Notes: generated by a model from the letters alone, not told the origin. Shown: positions 11,346-22,145, counted from the stretch's first letter. The stretch: DNA of 64,000 bases from Lepidostoma basale (GCA_022606425.2 JAHDVF020000840.1:3162001-3226000); one strand, 5' to 3'. A program made the numbers and translations.

Positions 11346-12180
11346 TGCCTTATAAATGAGCCGTGATTCGTTAATGCCTTCATTTATCGAAAAAAAACTT
11401 CTTACAAGAAAACAGGGTTGGCACATCGTTATAAATGAAATCTACCACTTCAAATTTCCGTAATTTCCGATATAATATACATCTAGAGCGCAAGTGTATG
11501 ACGAGTGTCAGCCCTGCATAGCGACGCATTTTGGTTGACCAATGATTTTTTTTTTAAATCAATGTAATATCGATAATTCTTGACAGTATGTTGCATCTTA
11601 TTATTTAAACATAGTGGCAAGAGATGTAACTATACACTTAAAATATAACATTATTGAAAATATTCAAATTTGGCTAGATATTAACTGTTAAAATACCGCG
11701 TCTATATATAATACGTAAATTTTGTTTGGCCTGCCTCTCGTGCATGTAGTTATAGACTGTTACGGCATAGAACAAGTTGATAGTCCACAAAATAAGCTTA
11801 AAAATTTGTTAGATACATAACATTTAATGTAAATTAGAAGCGTATAATTCGTTCAATCTGTATGGTTTTTAAAACTTGTAATTATAGAGTTATTAAAATG
11901 ACATTTACCGCCACTGTAATTACATAAGAGGCTTGTGACCAACGGCTAGTTCCGGTCTGGTCGGTGACGATAGCAAGGAAAATTCGCCGAAAGATTTTAT
12001 GTAATGAAATACCTTTCTCGATCATTAACTCCATTACCTGTTTCCAATCCTTTGCTGTATTCTTTTACTGTTGTTCTTATTTTAATCGTGTATCACGTGG
12101 AAGTGAGTAGTACTTACCGCGAAGAAACTAAATTTGAACAAAGTAGTTTAGGATGTCTCAAAATTCATTTCAATTTAATT
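11346..12180. other. Unassigned stretch
   Basis: Nothing recognisable. AT-rich throughout. Confidence 0.4.
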
Positions 12181-12425
12181 AAAAGCATTTAAATAATAAC
12201 TAAATAAAACGATGCTTTTAACGACTTCCACTTTTTTCGTTATTTTGTCGGCGACAGGTTTCGCCAGGCTCGCTGGTATCGACAGACTGGTCCGAATATC
12301 TGTCGAATACTGTCGAAATAAATATAAAAGTGGAAGAACTTAAAAAACATCGTTTTATTTCATTATTATTTAAAACGAACTTCCATCAAGAGATTTCAGC
12401 AAAATCATTTGATAAGGTATCTTAA
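12181..12425. repeat. Family C foldback, copy 1, with ribozyme-like module
   Basis: Arms are AAAACGATGCTTTTAACGAC / AAAACATCGTTTTA with a CTTCCACTTTT inner block. On the minus strand the inner end reads CTGTCGA, T, ACCAG-CGAGC-CTGGC, GAAAC, CT, GTC. This is the hammerhead design with A6 of the core replaced by T, and an A-C mismatch opening the hairpin. I expect it to be inactive or weak. Confidence 0.7.
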
Positions 12426-12779
12426 AAACTTGTTTTAACACCAGTTATTGTTGGATATTTGTAATTACCTAATTCTAAAGTAAAACTTAAAAAGCTGAAC
12501 TACGAATCTTAGGGAGTGGAAAAAAAATTGTTTCTTGAACAATGATATAACTTCATGTCAAATAATTAATAAGAATGAAAACGAATTTTTTAGAGGTTGT
12601 CTAGAAAAAGTAAAAAGTGTTCGTTTATTATATTATATTATAAACATCAATCAATTAACAACAAGATTTATTTTATTTTATTCGATTTAATATGGGAGTA
12701 TCGTGAGAGGACTCTCACTATTTATGGCATGAGTGAGATTGAGAAGTAAATTTATTTTGAGTGTGGGTATTTTTTTATA

Positions 12780-13105
12780 ACAACAACAAAAACAATAAAT
12801 CATCACGCCGTTTCCCCGCAAGCTCTCTAGCTTCCCCCACATGACGAGTCATACACAAACGTCGATTCTTCCGACTTCTTACATGACCAACCTATAAATT
12901 TTTATTAATTTGGTCATGCTATGTTTTCCTTGGTCTACCTCGACTCCGTTCTTCATTTACATCGTTAACGTACACTTTCTTAACCATTATATTAGTCCAT
13001 CCATGCGCTCTATATGTCCGAACCAACACAGCGATCCTTTCATAATTTTGTTCATAAAACCTTCTTCCGCTCTACATTCCTTTTTAATATCAGCATTTAA
13101 CAAGA
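12780..13105 (-). mobile_element. LINE-A2 3' end, degraded TTG tail
   Basis: The plus strand starts ACAACAACAAAAACAATAAA and continues with the complement of the LINE-A end, DQINKNL-like, VYVNDVN and ALTY-like blocks up to NADIKKEC-like residues. About 60 bp of the VVWRSILSAYP region is deleted near 12817. The residues around IKKEC place it in A2. Confidence 0.85.
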
Positions 13106-13205
13106 TTTTGTTTATCTTCTTCTTAAAGTGCCCTGTCAGGTCCCCCCGACGTTGGCGATCACTCTGGTAAACTCTTTCCTATCCTGCGCTGCCTGGAATG
13201 GCTTT
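13106..13205 (-). mobile_element. BovB-like LINE (group F1) extreme 3' end
   Basis: On the minus strand this reads the PFQAAQDR, KEFTRVIANVG and GT-QGTLRR end, followed by AAGAAGAAG. The same end closes the copy at 34600-35090. It abuts LINE-A, so the two inserted at or near the same point. Confidence 0.75.
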
Positions 13206-13629
13206 ATAATAATAATTTGTTTATAATAATAAGAATAAAAATCGGCTTGGATTTATCCTTTGTAATATTTAAAACAATTTAGTTTTATGGGATAGACAAT
13301 TCAAAAATATACAACTGAGTTCAAACGTATATCTGAAATTTCAAGTTCAACTTTTGCACTATTAGACGTATGCACATTTTTATAATATTTATATTTTATA
13401 ACATTTTAATGTTATCACTTATTTTTTCTTTGTAGTATTATCATTTGTTGACGAAGCGGTTTCACCATCCATAAAAATATAATTAATTGGAAGAAACACT
13501 CATTAATCTCTCAATTGCATTTGTACACAATTAGATAAACATTTAATTGATTGTATGAAAGCATTTTATTGCGACATGGATTGAATCAAGTAAAAGTTAT
13601 AATATCGAATTTTTGTCTGTTAACGTAAT

Positions 13630-14105
13630 TAACATAATTGATATTCTTCTTCCTCTTTTTATTTTTGTCCTGTCACACCTCCGTGGTGCATAGGGCCTCA
13701 AGGAACCTTCTCCACCCGACTGTCGCATGCCTGATGCCTAACATCATCCCAAGTGAGGCCTGCTGCCTTAACTTCGTCCTGCAGGGCTCTTCTTCAGGTG
13801 GCTCTAGGTCTGCCTCGCTTCCTCTTTCCCCCCATAGGGGGACCAGTCTAGTGCGCCCTGATCGATGCAGGCTAGGTTCCGTCTCCGAGTGTGACCGATC
13901 CACTGCCATTTGCGTCTAGCGACTTGTTCTCTATTTAGCTTTTCACCTGCCATGGTCCAGAGAACGGCATTTGACACTGTTTGGGGTCAATAGATCTTGA
14001 ATATTGAGCGAAGGCACCTATTTTTAAACACCTAGAGTTTTCCAATAACGTCCGCGGTAGATTTCCAAGACTCACATCCCTACATCAGTATGCTTTTACC
14101 GCTAC
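13630..14105 (-). mobile_element. LINE-E reverse-transcriptase tail
   Basis: The minus strand from 14100 down encodes a K-S-W..LTRT-like start. From 13909 to 13673 it encodes DRSHSETEPSLHRSG and LEPPEEEPCRTKLRQQASLG, closing with VGWRRFLEALCTTEV and stop. WRRFLEALCTT is a LINE C-terminal motif. A second copy at 52170-52450 is collinear and nearly identical near the end. The tail is an AAAAATAAAAAGAGGAAGAAG-type run. Confidence 0.75.
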
Positions 14106-14111
14106 TGCTGT

Positions 14112-14325
14112 ACGGATTGTAATTGATATTACAAACTGTTAAATTAAAAAACTTTGTATTATGTATCACAATTGTATGTTTATTTTATATAAAAATTACA
14201 TATAAAAAAAAAACAATGATGTCAACTAAATGTACAATTGTGATACATAAAATAAAGTTTTTTAATTAACAGTTTATAATGTTAAAGTATCATTATGTTT
14301 GGCCAAAACAATGGACTATATAAAA
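14112..14325. repeat. Family D foldback, copy 1, ribozyme lost
   Basis: Arms: TACAAACTGTTAAATTAAAA...TATGTATCACAATTGTATG and the inverse AATTGTGATACATAA...ACAGTTTATAATG. Only ATGATGTCAAC of the inner module survives and there is no GAAAC. It ends with the family D terminus TATCATTATGTTTGGCC. Confidence 0.75.
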
Positions 14326-14765
14326 ATTGATATTGTTAAAGGAATAAAATTGAGACTTTTCCACTAGCTTCCAGTAGCTTCACACTTCCACTGGCGAATC
14401 ACTCTCAAAATCACTTGCAAAACATGCTCCTATTTAGTGGAAATTGGATAACAACAATACTTTTTATTCTTTTGAAGATTACCTTACTAGATCAATCTTT
14501 ATGTATTCTTTTATTATGGCAAAACCATTCTTATTATGTCACCATCGTGAATGTGTTTTGATTGTTATTTTTTTACTAAATATTATTATTTTATTTTTTC
14601 AGGTAAGCTGAAAGTCTTAAGCAACTACAAAATATATCAACTTAAATAAAGGAATATTGAGCGACTTTAGTTTATCGAAGGTAAGACATTACAATAATTT
14701 TACGTACAAGAATTAAGAATTTTAAATTTTTGCACTTTGGAATTAAAAATAACGTTGTTTATTTT

Positions 14766-14950
14766 CCACTTAAATATTAAATATGACGACATGTTTCGGA
14801 GGAGACCTCTATCTTCAGGTATTAGAAAGACTTCAACAATCCGTACAATACAAAGGAGCTTTTAATAAGTCTTTTTTCGTTAAGTTTTTTGTTATATATT
14901 ATATTTACACCTGAAGACGGAGGTCTCCTTCAAAAAAGTTATGTTTATTA
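14766..14950. repeat. Family E foldback, copy 1
   Basis: Inverted inner modules GACATGTTTCGGAGGAGACC / ACCTGAAGACGGAGGTCTCC lie about 90 bp apart, bounded by AT-rich arms. The minus-strand module (14784-14823) is intact in its core and is listed separately. The plus-strand module keeps CTGAAGA at 14911-14917 but has CAAAAAAG in place of GAAAC. Confidence 0.75.
14784..14823 (-). ncRNA. Candidate hammerhead ribozyme, family E copy 1
   Basis: On the minus strand: CTGAAGA (14818 to 14812), one extra T, AGAGG-TCT-CCTCC hairpin, GAAAC, AT, GTC, then GTCAT. CTGANGA and GAAA are the invariant hammerhead core, and cleavage would follow GTC. The hairpin has an A-C mismatch at its base. Helix I is only two pairs. 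The core is complete, but activity is uncertain. Confidence 0.6.
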
Positions 14951-15314
14951 TATACGCGTTGCAAGAAGTAGGAGTAAAGATTTTTATGTGTTTGTTTGGT
15001 TGTGTAGCGAGCAAAAAATATGAATAAATCTGCTAGATATATTTATTAATTTTTGTTTAAACCTTAATAAGTGTTAAATGTATCATTTTCCTGTATTTAT
15101 TATTAATTAAAAATCAACGTACATTCATTGATATTAAATTACCGATGAAATCATGACGATTTTTTTCCCTGTTATTTTTAAGTGTAACCATATCATGACT
15201 GGAATAACGAGTATAAAAAAACCGTTATGCTTATGTAAAAATATTATTGTCCAATTTTTTTAATTATTTTTAGTGGAGTAACTTGTTTTCAAAACGAAGC
15301 ATGTCATTCGATCA

Positions 15315-15495
15315 ATAATTAAAATCAGTTTCCAAAATAAGATTTTATGGAAGTGACGCGTTTCGCCTTGCTGGGTCATTTTTTTTTACTTAAAATATTT
15401 GATTGTGCCCTAGAAGGGCGAATAAAAGTGACGTTTCCATGTCCATATCAAATAAAATAAATAAATAAAAACTGACGTTTACATTTATATTTAAT
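15315..15495. repeat. Family B foldback, copy 5, diverged
   Basis: Arms contain CAGTTTCCAAAATAAG-like sequence, GTTTCGCCTTGCTGGGTC, then TTTGATTGTGCCCTAGAAGG and GCGAATAAAAGTGACGTTT. It has the family B order but only moderate similarity. Confidence 0.6.
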
Positions 15496-16165
15496 AATTA
15501 TTACGAAAATGTTCATCATTTTCAGGAAGTCAATTGAGTTATATTGTTAAATTATTATTTTAGGATGCAATCTCACATCTTCTCATTCCCATATATGTAA
15601 GATAAACGTATCTTTATATTTTTAGTTTAGAATAAGTAGTACTTTTTACCATGCACTTCCTGGTCCATTTTGAATAATTTATCACTCACACAGTTTCCTG
15701 TACAATGCTCACAAGATCACGAACTGACAGTTACCATATTATTCTGTGTTCGTAATTAGCCACGATAAGAACAGTTTTATGGTAATCAATTAAACAGTAT
15801 TGTTCGCATAACACTACATAATAATAAAAACAGTAGAATAGAATCATCACTTACTATAGAAATGTACGTATCTGTATTATGTTGCAATTCAGCATCAACA
15901 TAGTATTGTCTTAAGCAATCGACCTTCAAAAATGCATTTACCTCAACATATGTAATGTGTTATTTGACAAAACATGAATTTGAATACCGCAAAAACTTCA
16001 TTGGTTATAAAATATGAACATAAAATAAAATCGTTTCAAATTAATTCGACGATGTAGCTCTTCTTATTTTTTTTACCGATTTCTGTCATTTAAGACTGGC
16101 CCTACAGAAGTAGAAGAATCTTCTACAATAAATAATTATTGCACTTTTTTTAGAAAAAGATATGG
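15496..16165. other. Unassigned AT-rich stretch
   Basis: Nothing recognisable. Confidence 0.4.
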
Positions 16166-16169
16166 AAGA

Positions 16170-16350
16170 CAATCAAATCTCTTTACTGAAATCTCTTGAT
16201 GGAAGTTCATTTCAAATAATAATTTAATTAAATGATGTTTTTTAACTACTTCCACTTTTGTCTTTATTTCGATAGCTACCGGTTTCGAAATAAAGACAAA
16301 AGTGGAAGTAGTTAAAAAAACATCATTTTATTTAATTATTATTTAAGGAT
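16170..16350. repeat. Family C foldback, copy 2, centre deleted
   Basis: Near-perfect arms run from ATCTCTTGATGGAAGTTCAT and CCACTTTTGTCTTTATTTCG to the inverse CGAAATAAAGACAAAAGTGG and AAACATCATTTTATTTAATT. The centre is reduced to ATAGCTACCGGTTT, so the ribozyme hairpin is gone while GAAACCGG remains. This shows the arms persist without the module. Confidence 0.8.
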
Positions 16351-16704
16351 ATGAAATTTTCTTGAATGATATCTATTTTCTAATGGCTTGATTGCATTTT
16401 GAGTTTTTCGAATATCAAATATCTCTATTTTTGTTTATTACTGTTAAACTAATATCAGTTTAGAACTATTTATTTAAAATATTTACTAAACATTTAAACC
16501 AATACCTACATAATACTACGTTTTAAGCACAATTCTGAAAATGTTATTACAATATAAGTTATAATAAGTTATCTTATTTTTTTTAAATGACACTATTGTA
16601 TTCATACGTGAATTTGTAGGACTTCTTTAAATTTAAAACAGAAAATACAAAAAATGACACAAATAATTGCAAAAATGACAAATAGATACGAAAATAATAT
16701 ATTT

Positions 16705-17275
16705 CAACAACAATAACAAACCATCACGCCGATTATTCTAAAGGGTAGGCAGAGAGATTGGACCGCCGCACTACTCTACCCTGACTCACTTTACACTCAT
16801 ACTACAGCTCATAAACGCACGTCGATTCTTCCGACTTTTAACATGGCCGACCTTTAAAATTTGATTGGTTTTCTCATGCCATGTTTAACTCTGTCTTCCT
16901 TCACTCCGTACTCCATTTACATCGTTAACATATCGCCTCTTTGCGAGAATAACGTGTTATCTCGAAAAATTGAAAAATGAAACAAGATATCCGTCTGAAA
17001 GAGACAACGTGACAACACAATAGACCACTCTTGTGTTGTCTCCTTCCCTCATAAATTTTCTGTTTTTCACTACCATGTATTTGTAGAAAATAAAGTTGAA
17101 CACGGCAGATTTGATTATCGAATGAAATAAATCACTTTTTTCGAAATGTCACGTTATTCTCGCAAAGAGGCAATATACCTTCTTAATCATTCTGTATTTA
17201 TCCGTGGGTTTCATGTGCCCAAAAAGACGCAGTGATCCTTTCACAATTTTGTTTATAATACTTTTAAAATTATAA
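16705..17275 (-). mobile_element. LINE-A2 3' end split by a MITE
   Basis: The plus strand starts CAACAACAATAACAAACC (TTG-type tail) and shows the complement of SILSAYP-, CMN-, VGHVKSRKN-like and VNDVNGV blocks to 16934. After the MITE it continues with AATATACCTTCTTAATCATT (VKKVY) through GCAGTGATCCTTTCACAATT (GSL.. and NKIVK). It is frameshifted. Confidence 0.85.
16935..17171. mobile_element. 237-bp MITE with perfect 22-bp TIRs
   Basis: The left end starts GCCTCTTTGCGAGAATAACG and the right end is its exact complement over 22 bp. There is no coding capacity. It sits inside a LINE-A copy at AACGTATAC, so the flanking sequence should be TA or TATA, but the junction bases (ATATC / AATATA) are not clean. 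It is younger than the LINE it splits. The superfamily is undecided. Confidence 0.8.
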
Positions 17276-18100
17276 ATTAGTGTATCGATTTCGAAGTTAG
17301 CCGCCAATTTGTTTATGAGAGTATTTCCTGTTTATGTTTAAAATAACAAAGAACGATGTATAAGTCCGCAAGTAGGCATATAATAATCGTATTATTATGC
17401 GAGTACCTACTCGGATGACTCCATTCCCAGGCAACGAGTCTTGTGTATCAAATTTATGTAGAACGAAGCGAAGAAGAGAAATTCACTTGTCAATACGCCG
17501 CCGACTGTACGCAGCCTCGCGCCGACTGTACCTAATATGTATGTCATAATCCATAATCTCACTGATAATATTGGAAAGTTTTCGTCACAATGCAAGATCT
17601 TTAATTGGTTCCCGCGTATCATTCATATGGCTAATGCGACTTCTGTTAATTGGATGAAATATTGTCTGAATGTTTTATATACGTGAACACAAGGTTGTTT
17701 GCATAATTAGTCTATATACAAAAAAACTATATTAAGTTTATTCACTTTTATTAAAATATTTTATTTTATTTTATTTTTAATGAACAAAATATATTAGAAA
17801 ATATTCATTTAAAACAATAAAATTTATTACAATATTATGTTATTTCCGTAAAGAACGGATTTCAATTAATCAAATGTAAAAAAAAATTCTCGATTGTAAA
17901 CAAAAATAAATGTATTAATGTGATGATGATGTTATAGATATTTTATACTTAAGAAAACGTTTGATTCTGGATGTTTGACGAGACTTAGCCTTAAAAAATA
18001 TTATGTAATATAAATTCTAGAAACATGCAATATGTTTAAAATTCAATGATTGTACGTTTAAATTAGTAGAATCACATCGAAAAAAACAAGTGGAATAAAA
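17276..18100. other. Unassigned stretch
   Basis: No recognised repeat. A GC-richer patch at 17405-17630 has a 71-codon minus-strand open frame with no domain I know. I do not call it a gene. Confidence 0.4.
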
Positions 18101-18104
18101 CAAA

Positions 18105-18730
18105 TTAATACGAATGAAAACATCTGTTTTCTAGAAGTTTAATTATATTTTATGGGAATGATATATTTCGCCTTACTAAGGCAACAACAGCAACAACAAA
18201 CCATAACGCCGTTTCCCCGTAGGGGTAGGCAGAAAGAATGGACCGCTACACTATTCAATCCTGGCACACCTCTCTAGATTCTTCCACATTCATACAGCGA
18301 GTCATACACGCACGTTGATTCTTCCGACTTCTAACATGACCAACCTTTAAAATTTGATTAATTTAGTCATGCCATGTTTTCCTCGGTCTTCGTCGACTCC
18401 GTACTCCATTTACATAATTAACTTATACTTTCTTAACCATTCTTTCTCCATCCATGCGCTCCATATCTCCAAACCAACGCAGCGATTCTTTCATAATTTT
18501 GTTCATCCGCTCTACATTCCTTCCTTATAGCATTTGTGATTCTGTCGTATATCGTTCAATTACACATGCGTCTTAGGGACCTCATCTCTACCGCAATTAT
18601 TTTGCTCTCATCCTTCTACTAAGGTAATTTCAATTTCAATTTCTTACTAAGGCAATTTCAAATATTTGATAATGTCATTCCCATAAAGTATAATAAAACA
18701 GACGTTTTTTTTCATATTAATTATTTAATA
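18105..18730. repeat. Family B foldback, copy 6, split by LINE-A2
   Basis: The left arm, from ACGAATGAAAACATCTG to TTCGCCTTACTAAGGC, ends at 18182. The right arm resumes at 18644 with TTACTAAGGCAATTTCAAA, TTTGATAATGTCATTCCC and AACAGACG. The interruption is a LINE-A2 flanked by a 12-bp duplication of the arm itself. Confidence 0.85.
18185..18643 (-). mobile_element. LINE-A2 insertion with 12-bp duplication
   Basis: Flanked by TTACTAAGGCAA at 18173-18184 and 18644-18655. Its 3' end is the CAACAACAGCAACAAC run (TTG tail on the minus strand). It then covers SILSAYP-like, RKTWHD, VYVN-, GSLRWFG-like and MRSLRRMC-like blocks up to the VKIIAV-like 5' truncation near 18617. A short stretch at 18618-18643 looks like stuttered target sequence. 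Internal deletions (for example the NADI region) break the frame. Confidence 0.9.
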
Positions 18731-18957
18731 TAGAGCTTTACATCATTGTTCAAGAAACAAAAAATAGAAATAAAATTAAATACATAGTGTACTCATTTTT
18801 TAAATAATTTTAACTATTAAATAACCTAAGTATTGTGTGATGCCTAATTGTGTGGAGGGTTTATCTCAAATGCATTGTAAAAAAGTAACGATAGATATAA
18901 GAGACGGGTAGAAATTTTATTGTAAAGTTTGCGCGGAGCACACTTTATAATGAGATA

Positions 18958-19105
18958 ACTAACTTACCATCGCGCCTTTTCTCCGAAGGGGTAGGCATAA
19001 AGAATGGACTGCCACACTTTAACCGAAGCGGCACTGCATCCTTCTCTTTTCGCCCCCGCGGGAGACGCGGTGTGATATAGGCATAATAGGCATCTCCCGC
19101 ATAAG
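18958..19105 (-). mobile_element. LINE-A1 3' end with extra segment
   Basis: The plus strand has AACTAACTTACCATCGCGCC, then the complement of the SILSAYPF end and GTGTGGCAGTCC. It then has about 75 bases of GC-rich sequence (CCGAAGCGGCACTGCATCC, TTCGCCCCCGCGGGAGAC) absent from ordinary copies. The same segment occurs at 62215-62375 and 63905-64000. Confidence 0.8.
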
Positions 19106-19164
19106 TTAATGAGTATATTTTATAATAAAACTATTTTTGTATGATTCTCATTAAAAGATTATAA

Positions 19165-19380
19165 TTAAATAACTAACTAACTTACTAACCATCACGCCGT
19201 CTTCCCGAAGGGGTAGGCAGAAAGAATGGACTGCCACGCTTTTCTTTCCTGACATATTTCCCTTGCTTCCTCAACATTCATACATCGTGTCATGCACGCG
19301 CGTCGATTTCTCTGACTCCTCACATGGCCGACATTCAATATTTGATTTATTTGATCGTGCCACGTTTTCCTCGGTTTTTT
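19165..19380 (-). mobile_element. LINE-A1 3' end with TTAG tail
   Basis: The minus strand is open from about 19387 to 19192 with PRKTWHDQINQILNVGHV, RSQRNRRACMTRCMNVEE and SILSAYPFGKTA. The tail on the plus strand is AACTAACTAACTTACTAACC. It is 5'-truncated in the GRPRKTW block, where an unrelated T-rich run begins. Confidence 0.9.
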
Positions 19381-20059
19381 TATAATTAAAAAATGAACAT
19401 AAACCATGTTTACCTTATTTTAGGACTCCGTAAAATATTTAGTCTTTCGAAAAGGTTCCGTCGCCAAAAAAGTTTAAGAACCGCTGCTATAATTTGAAAT
19501 GTGGAATACAATTTTTGCTTTATGAACCACTGTAGGAGTTGATCAATTAATTCGCGGGAAATCTTTGTATCGAAATAACCGGAAAATCTCTCAGCGAGTT
19601 CTGCAACATCATAAGACCTAGTTCTATTATGATTCTCATACTCCAGCTGGCGTGTTGCGCCGGAGAAATGACAACCATGTTAGCTTGTATTATAAATGTA
19701 TTATTTCCTTATTTCGTAACCTATTCAATTAAGGCTGCTGAATCATACAAATAAAATAATATTTTTCTTTCATCTCGTAAGAAAAGGTGTGCTTACACAA
19801 TAAAAAGAAACATTTATAAATGACTTAACTTTCATTATCAAGCACTGCATTTTTACCAGTGGCATGCATCATCGTATAATACGAATAAGTCTACTTATCT
19901 TGGCCTTGTATACTTTATTATTTAACTTTTAACAAATATGTTATAATAAAATTTAAAATGTCTACTAGTTTATAGGTTGCCAAACTTTATTTGACCACCA
20001 CCCCTTTAAAATAAAAAAATTAATATGCTCACTTTTCCATAATAGTCAAACAAAACCAC

Positions 20060-20290
20060 GACCTTCATGGCAGAGTAGTAATAGCTCTGACTGCCATGCC
20101 GAAAATCACGGGTTCGATTCCCGGCCATGGCAGTGTGATTGTCATACTGACTTTGGTCTGGTGTAGAATTCATGTGAAAATAAAATGGCGATAGATTAGC
20201 TACCCTTCACATGTCATGAGAATCAATATAACAAATTATATGCAGTAATTGAGTTCAAGCGACACGTTGTATAAAATTTTTTTTTTTTTT
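20060..20290 (+). mobile_element. tRNA-derived SINE, best copy
   Basis: Box A-like TGGCAGAGTAG starts at 20068 and a textbook box B, GGGTTCGATTCCCGG, at 20110-20124. The tRNA-like head is followed by a unique body (GACTTTGGTCTGGTGTAGAA; TAAAATGGCGATAGATTAGC; ATGAGAATCAATATAACAAA). It closes with a GTTCAAGCGACACGTTGTA end and a T-rich stretch. Four minus-strand copies lie at 43803, 44145, 46795 and 61551. RNA polymerase III transcription is expected for the family. Confidence 0.9.
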
Positions 20291-20309
20291 TTTTCAAATG
20301 ATCTATATT

Positions 20310-20403
20310 TTATAAAATTAATACGAATGAAAACGTCAGTTTGCTAGAAGTTTTATTATAGTTTATGTGAATGACATGATTTGCCCTTCTAAGGCATTAT
20401 CAA
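20310..20403. repeat. Family B left arm only, copy 7
   Basis: Reads TTAATACGAATGAAAACGTC, TTGCTAGAAGTTTTATTATA, GAATGACATGATTTGCCCTT and CTAAGGCATTATCAAATG. It stops exactly where a LINE-A copy begins. Confidence 0.85.
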
Positions 20404-20797
20404 ATGTACGTAGACGAATGTATGAAAAATATGTATATGATATGAGTGTTGAATGAAAATATAAATGAATGCGGTGTGAATGATAGTGTTATGAACAAAA
20501 TAATGAATGGACATTAAGATGGTTTCAGCACATGGAAAGAATGAATGAAGAAAGAATGATAAAAAAAATATTTTTCAACGATGTAAATGGAACAAGAAAT
20601 AGAGGAAGACCGAAAAAGGGTGGCACGATAAAAAAAATTGTTTCGTAAGGAGTCGGAGAGATCGACGTGCGTGCATGACACGGTGTATGTATGTTGAGGA
20701 AACGAGATAAGTATGCCTGGAAAGAAAAGTGTGGCAGTCCATTATTTCCGCCTATCTCTTCGGGGAGACGGCGTGATGGTTAGTTAGTAAGTTATAA
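20404..20797 (+). mobile_element. LINE-A1 3' end with TTAG tail, diverged
   Basis: Blocks follow in order: RRM-like start, AATGAAAATATAAATGAATG (NENI), GTTATGAACAAAATAATGAA, AGATGGTTTCAGCACATGG, AACGATGTAAATGGAACAAG, GTGCATGACACGGTG and CTTCGGGGAGACGGCGTGA. The tail is TGGTTAGTTAGTAAG. About 20 bases of the DQINQIL block are missing and the frame is broken. Confidence 0.85.
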
Positions 20798-21185
20798 TAA
20801 AATAGAGTACTACAGCCATACGAAAGTAATAAGTTCCTTACGGAGTGAATCCTGTTTGGTTTAATCATCAATCAGGAGGAATTTAACTGTTTCGATCTCT
20901 TGTTAAAACCAGTTTCATTGAGAACTCAAACTTCAATAGTGGGTCAACTTACAATACAAAAACGGGTCTTCTGCTCGGTCGGATTGGTGTTTATTATTTC
21001 TATAATTATTTACGTAATTAATTATGTATTCAGTGAGGTTAAGTGATCATCTATGCCATGCATAACAAGTTTTAATATTATAGTCAATTTAACAAATAAT
21101 CTATTGAAAAACTAATTGCAATAATCAATTTAAACAGATTGAACAAAAAGGGATATATAATATCGTTTTAAAAACATAAATTACA
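20798..21185. other. Unassigned stretch
   Basis: Nothing recognisable. Confidence 0.4.
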
Positions 21186-21187
21186 CG

Positions 21188-21535
21188 ATTAATACGAATG
21201 AAAACGTATGTTTTGTAGAAGGTATATTATATTTTAAGACATTACTTGGTGGTTTGATAAATTAAAAAAAAAATTAACCACCTTTTCACTTTGTATAAAC
21301 CACTTTATTGAGATAGCAGCGCCAACCGGTTTCACTCTGTTGCGATCTTTCTCAGGGCTATGCACAAACTGTTGGAAACAAAATGAAAAAGTGTTTAATT
21401 TTATCTTTAAATATGTCAAACCACCGAGTAATGGCTTTAAATATACCTTCTACAAAACAGACGTTTTCATTCGTATTAATTGTGTTATTTATGTTTTAAA
21501 AATAAAAACGTCTGTTTTCTTAAAGTTTTATTATA
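21188..21535. repeat. Family B arms split by a family H element, copy 8
   Basis: The left arm (TTAATACGAATGAAAACG..., TTTTGTAGAAGGTATATTA) ends near 21235. The inverted right arm starts near 21441 (TATACCTTCTACAAAACAGA, CGTTTTCATTCGTATTAATT). A further single left arm, AAAACGTCTGTTTTCTTAAA, lies at 21505-21535 and abuts family D. Confidence 0.75.
21236..21440. repeat. Family H element
   Basis: A palindromic element with TACTTGGTGGTTTGATAAAT at one end and ATTTAAAGCCATTACTCGGTGGTTTGACATA-type sequence, inverted, at the other. The inner region contains AACCGGTTTCACTCTGTTGC and CTTTCTCAGGGC. On the minus strand this gives CTGAGAA ... GAAACCGG, which resembles the ribozyme-like module of families B-E, but no proper hairpin closes. 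Function unknown. Confidence 0.6.
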
Positions 21536-21540
21536 CGAGT

Positions 21541-22045
21541 ATAGTCCATTGTTTTGGCCGAAACACTATGATACCTTAACATTTTAAACTGTTAACTTAA
21601 ATAACTTAGTTTTTTGTATCACAATTGTATTTTATTTTACGCGACAGCTGTTTCATCAACTTATTTTGACATCATCATGTGTTACACTAATATATCAGAT
21701 GTCAATTTTTCGTGATATTTGGAATCTTTATGTGTATTTGTTCCTATGTCCATTTGAATTATTTTGAAGTTGTTGCTGAAATTGAGTTAGGTACCTAAAT
21801 GTTTTAATCAAAAGAACGGTTAGTTACTATTTATAGGAGAATATATTAAAGGTGGAAAATATAATAATAATAATAATAAAACAGTAATAAGAAGGAACAA
21901 TTACACATAGTATAGAGTCAAAAAACGATGAAACAAAATAAATTAAAAACGATAATGTCAACTTAGTTTGATGAAACAGCTGTCGCGTAAAATAAAATAC
22001 AATTGTGATACAAAAAACAAAGTTAGTTAATTTAACAGTTTATGT
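21541..22045. repeat. Family D foldback, copy 2, long centre
   Basis: Starts AGTCCATTGTTTTGGCCGAA and continues ACTATGATACC...TTGTATCACAATTGTATTTT to the inner module. The inverse arm runs from GATGAAACAGCTGTCGCG (21971-21988) to TTAATTTAACAGTTTATG. The two arms are separated by about 270 bases of unique sequence including an (AAT) run. Minus-strand module: ATGATGA (C3 changed to A), hairpin around TCAA/TTGA, GAAAC, AGCT, GTC. The plus-strand module has lost its CTGANGA. Both are judged dead. Confidence 0.8.
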
Positions 22046-22145
22046 TTTATTATAGTTTATGGGAATGACAATAGCATGTTATTCCCATAAACTCTAATAA
22101 AACATAATAGAAAACAGACGTTTTCTATCGTATTAATTATTCAAT
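22030..22145. repeat. Family B compact palindrome, copy 9
   Basis: TTTTATTATAGTTTATGGGA, ATGACAATAGCATGTTATTC and its inverse, then AAAACAGACGTTTTCTATCG and TATTAATTATTC. The central hairpin and GAAAC are deleted. Confidence 0.75.

Noticed and set aside
13673..13919. Two overlapping open frames as genes (plus-strand 93 codons, minus-strand 78 codons)
   Set aside because: The minus strand is the LINE-E tail, repeated at 52170-52450. The plus-strand frame is its shadow.
20068..20140. A tRNA gene
   Set aside because: Box A and box B are present, but the head does not fold as a full tRNA and is followed by a body shared with four other loci, so it is a SINE.
21236..21440. Family H as a hammerhead carrier
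   Set aside because: CTGAGAA and GAAACCGG occur in the right order, but the intervening bases do not form a closing hairpin and G8 is replaced.
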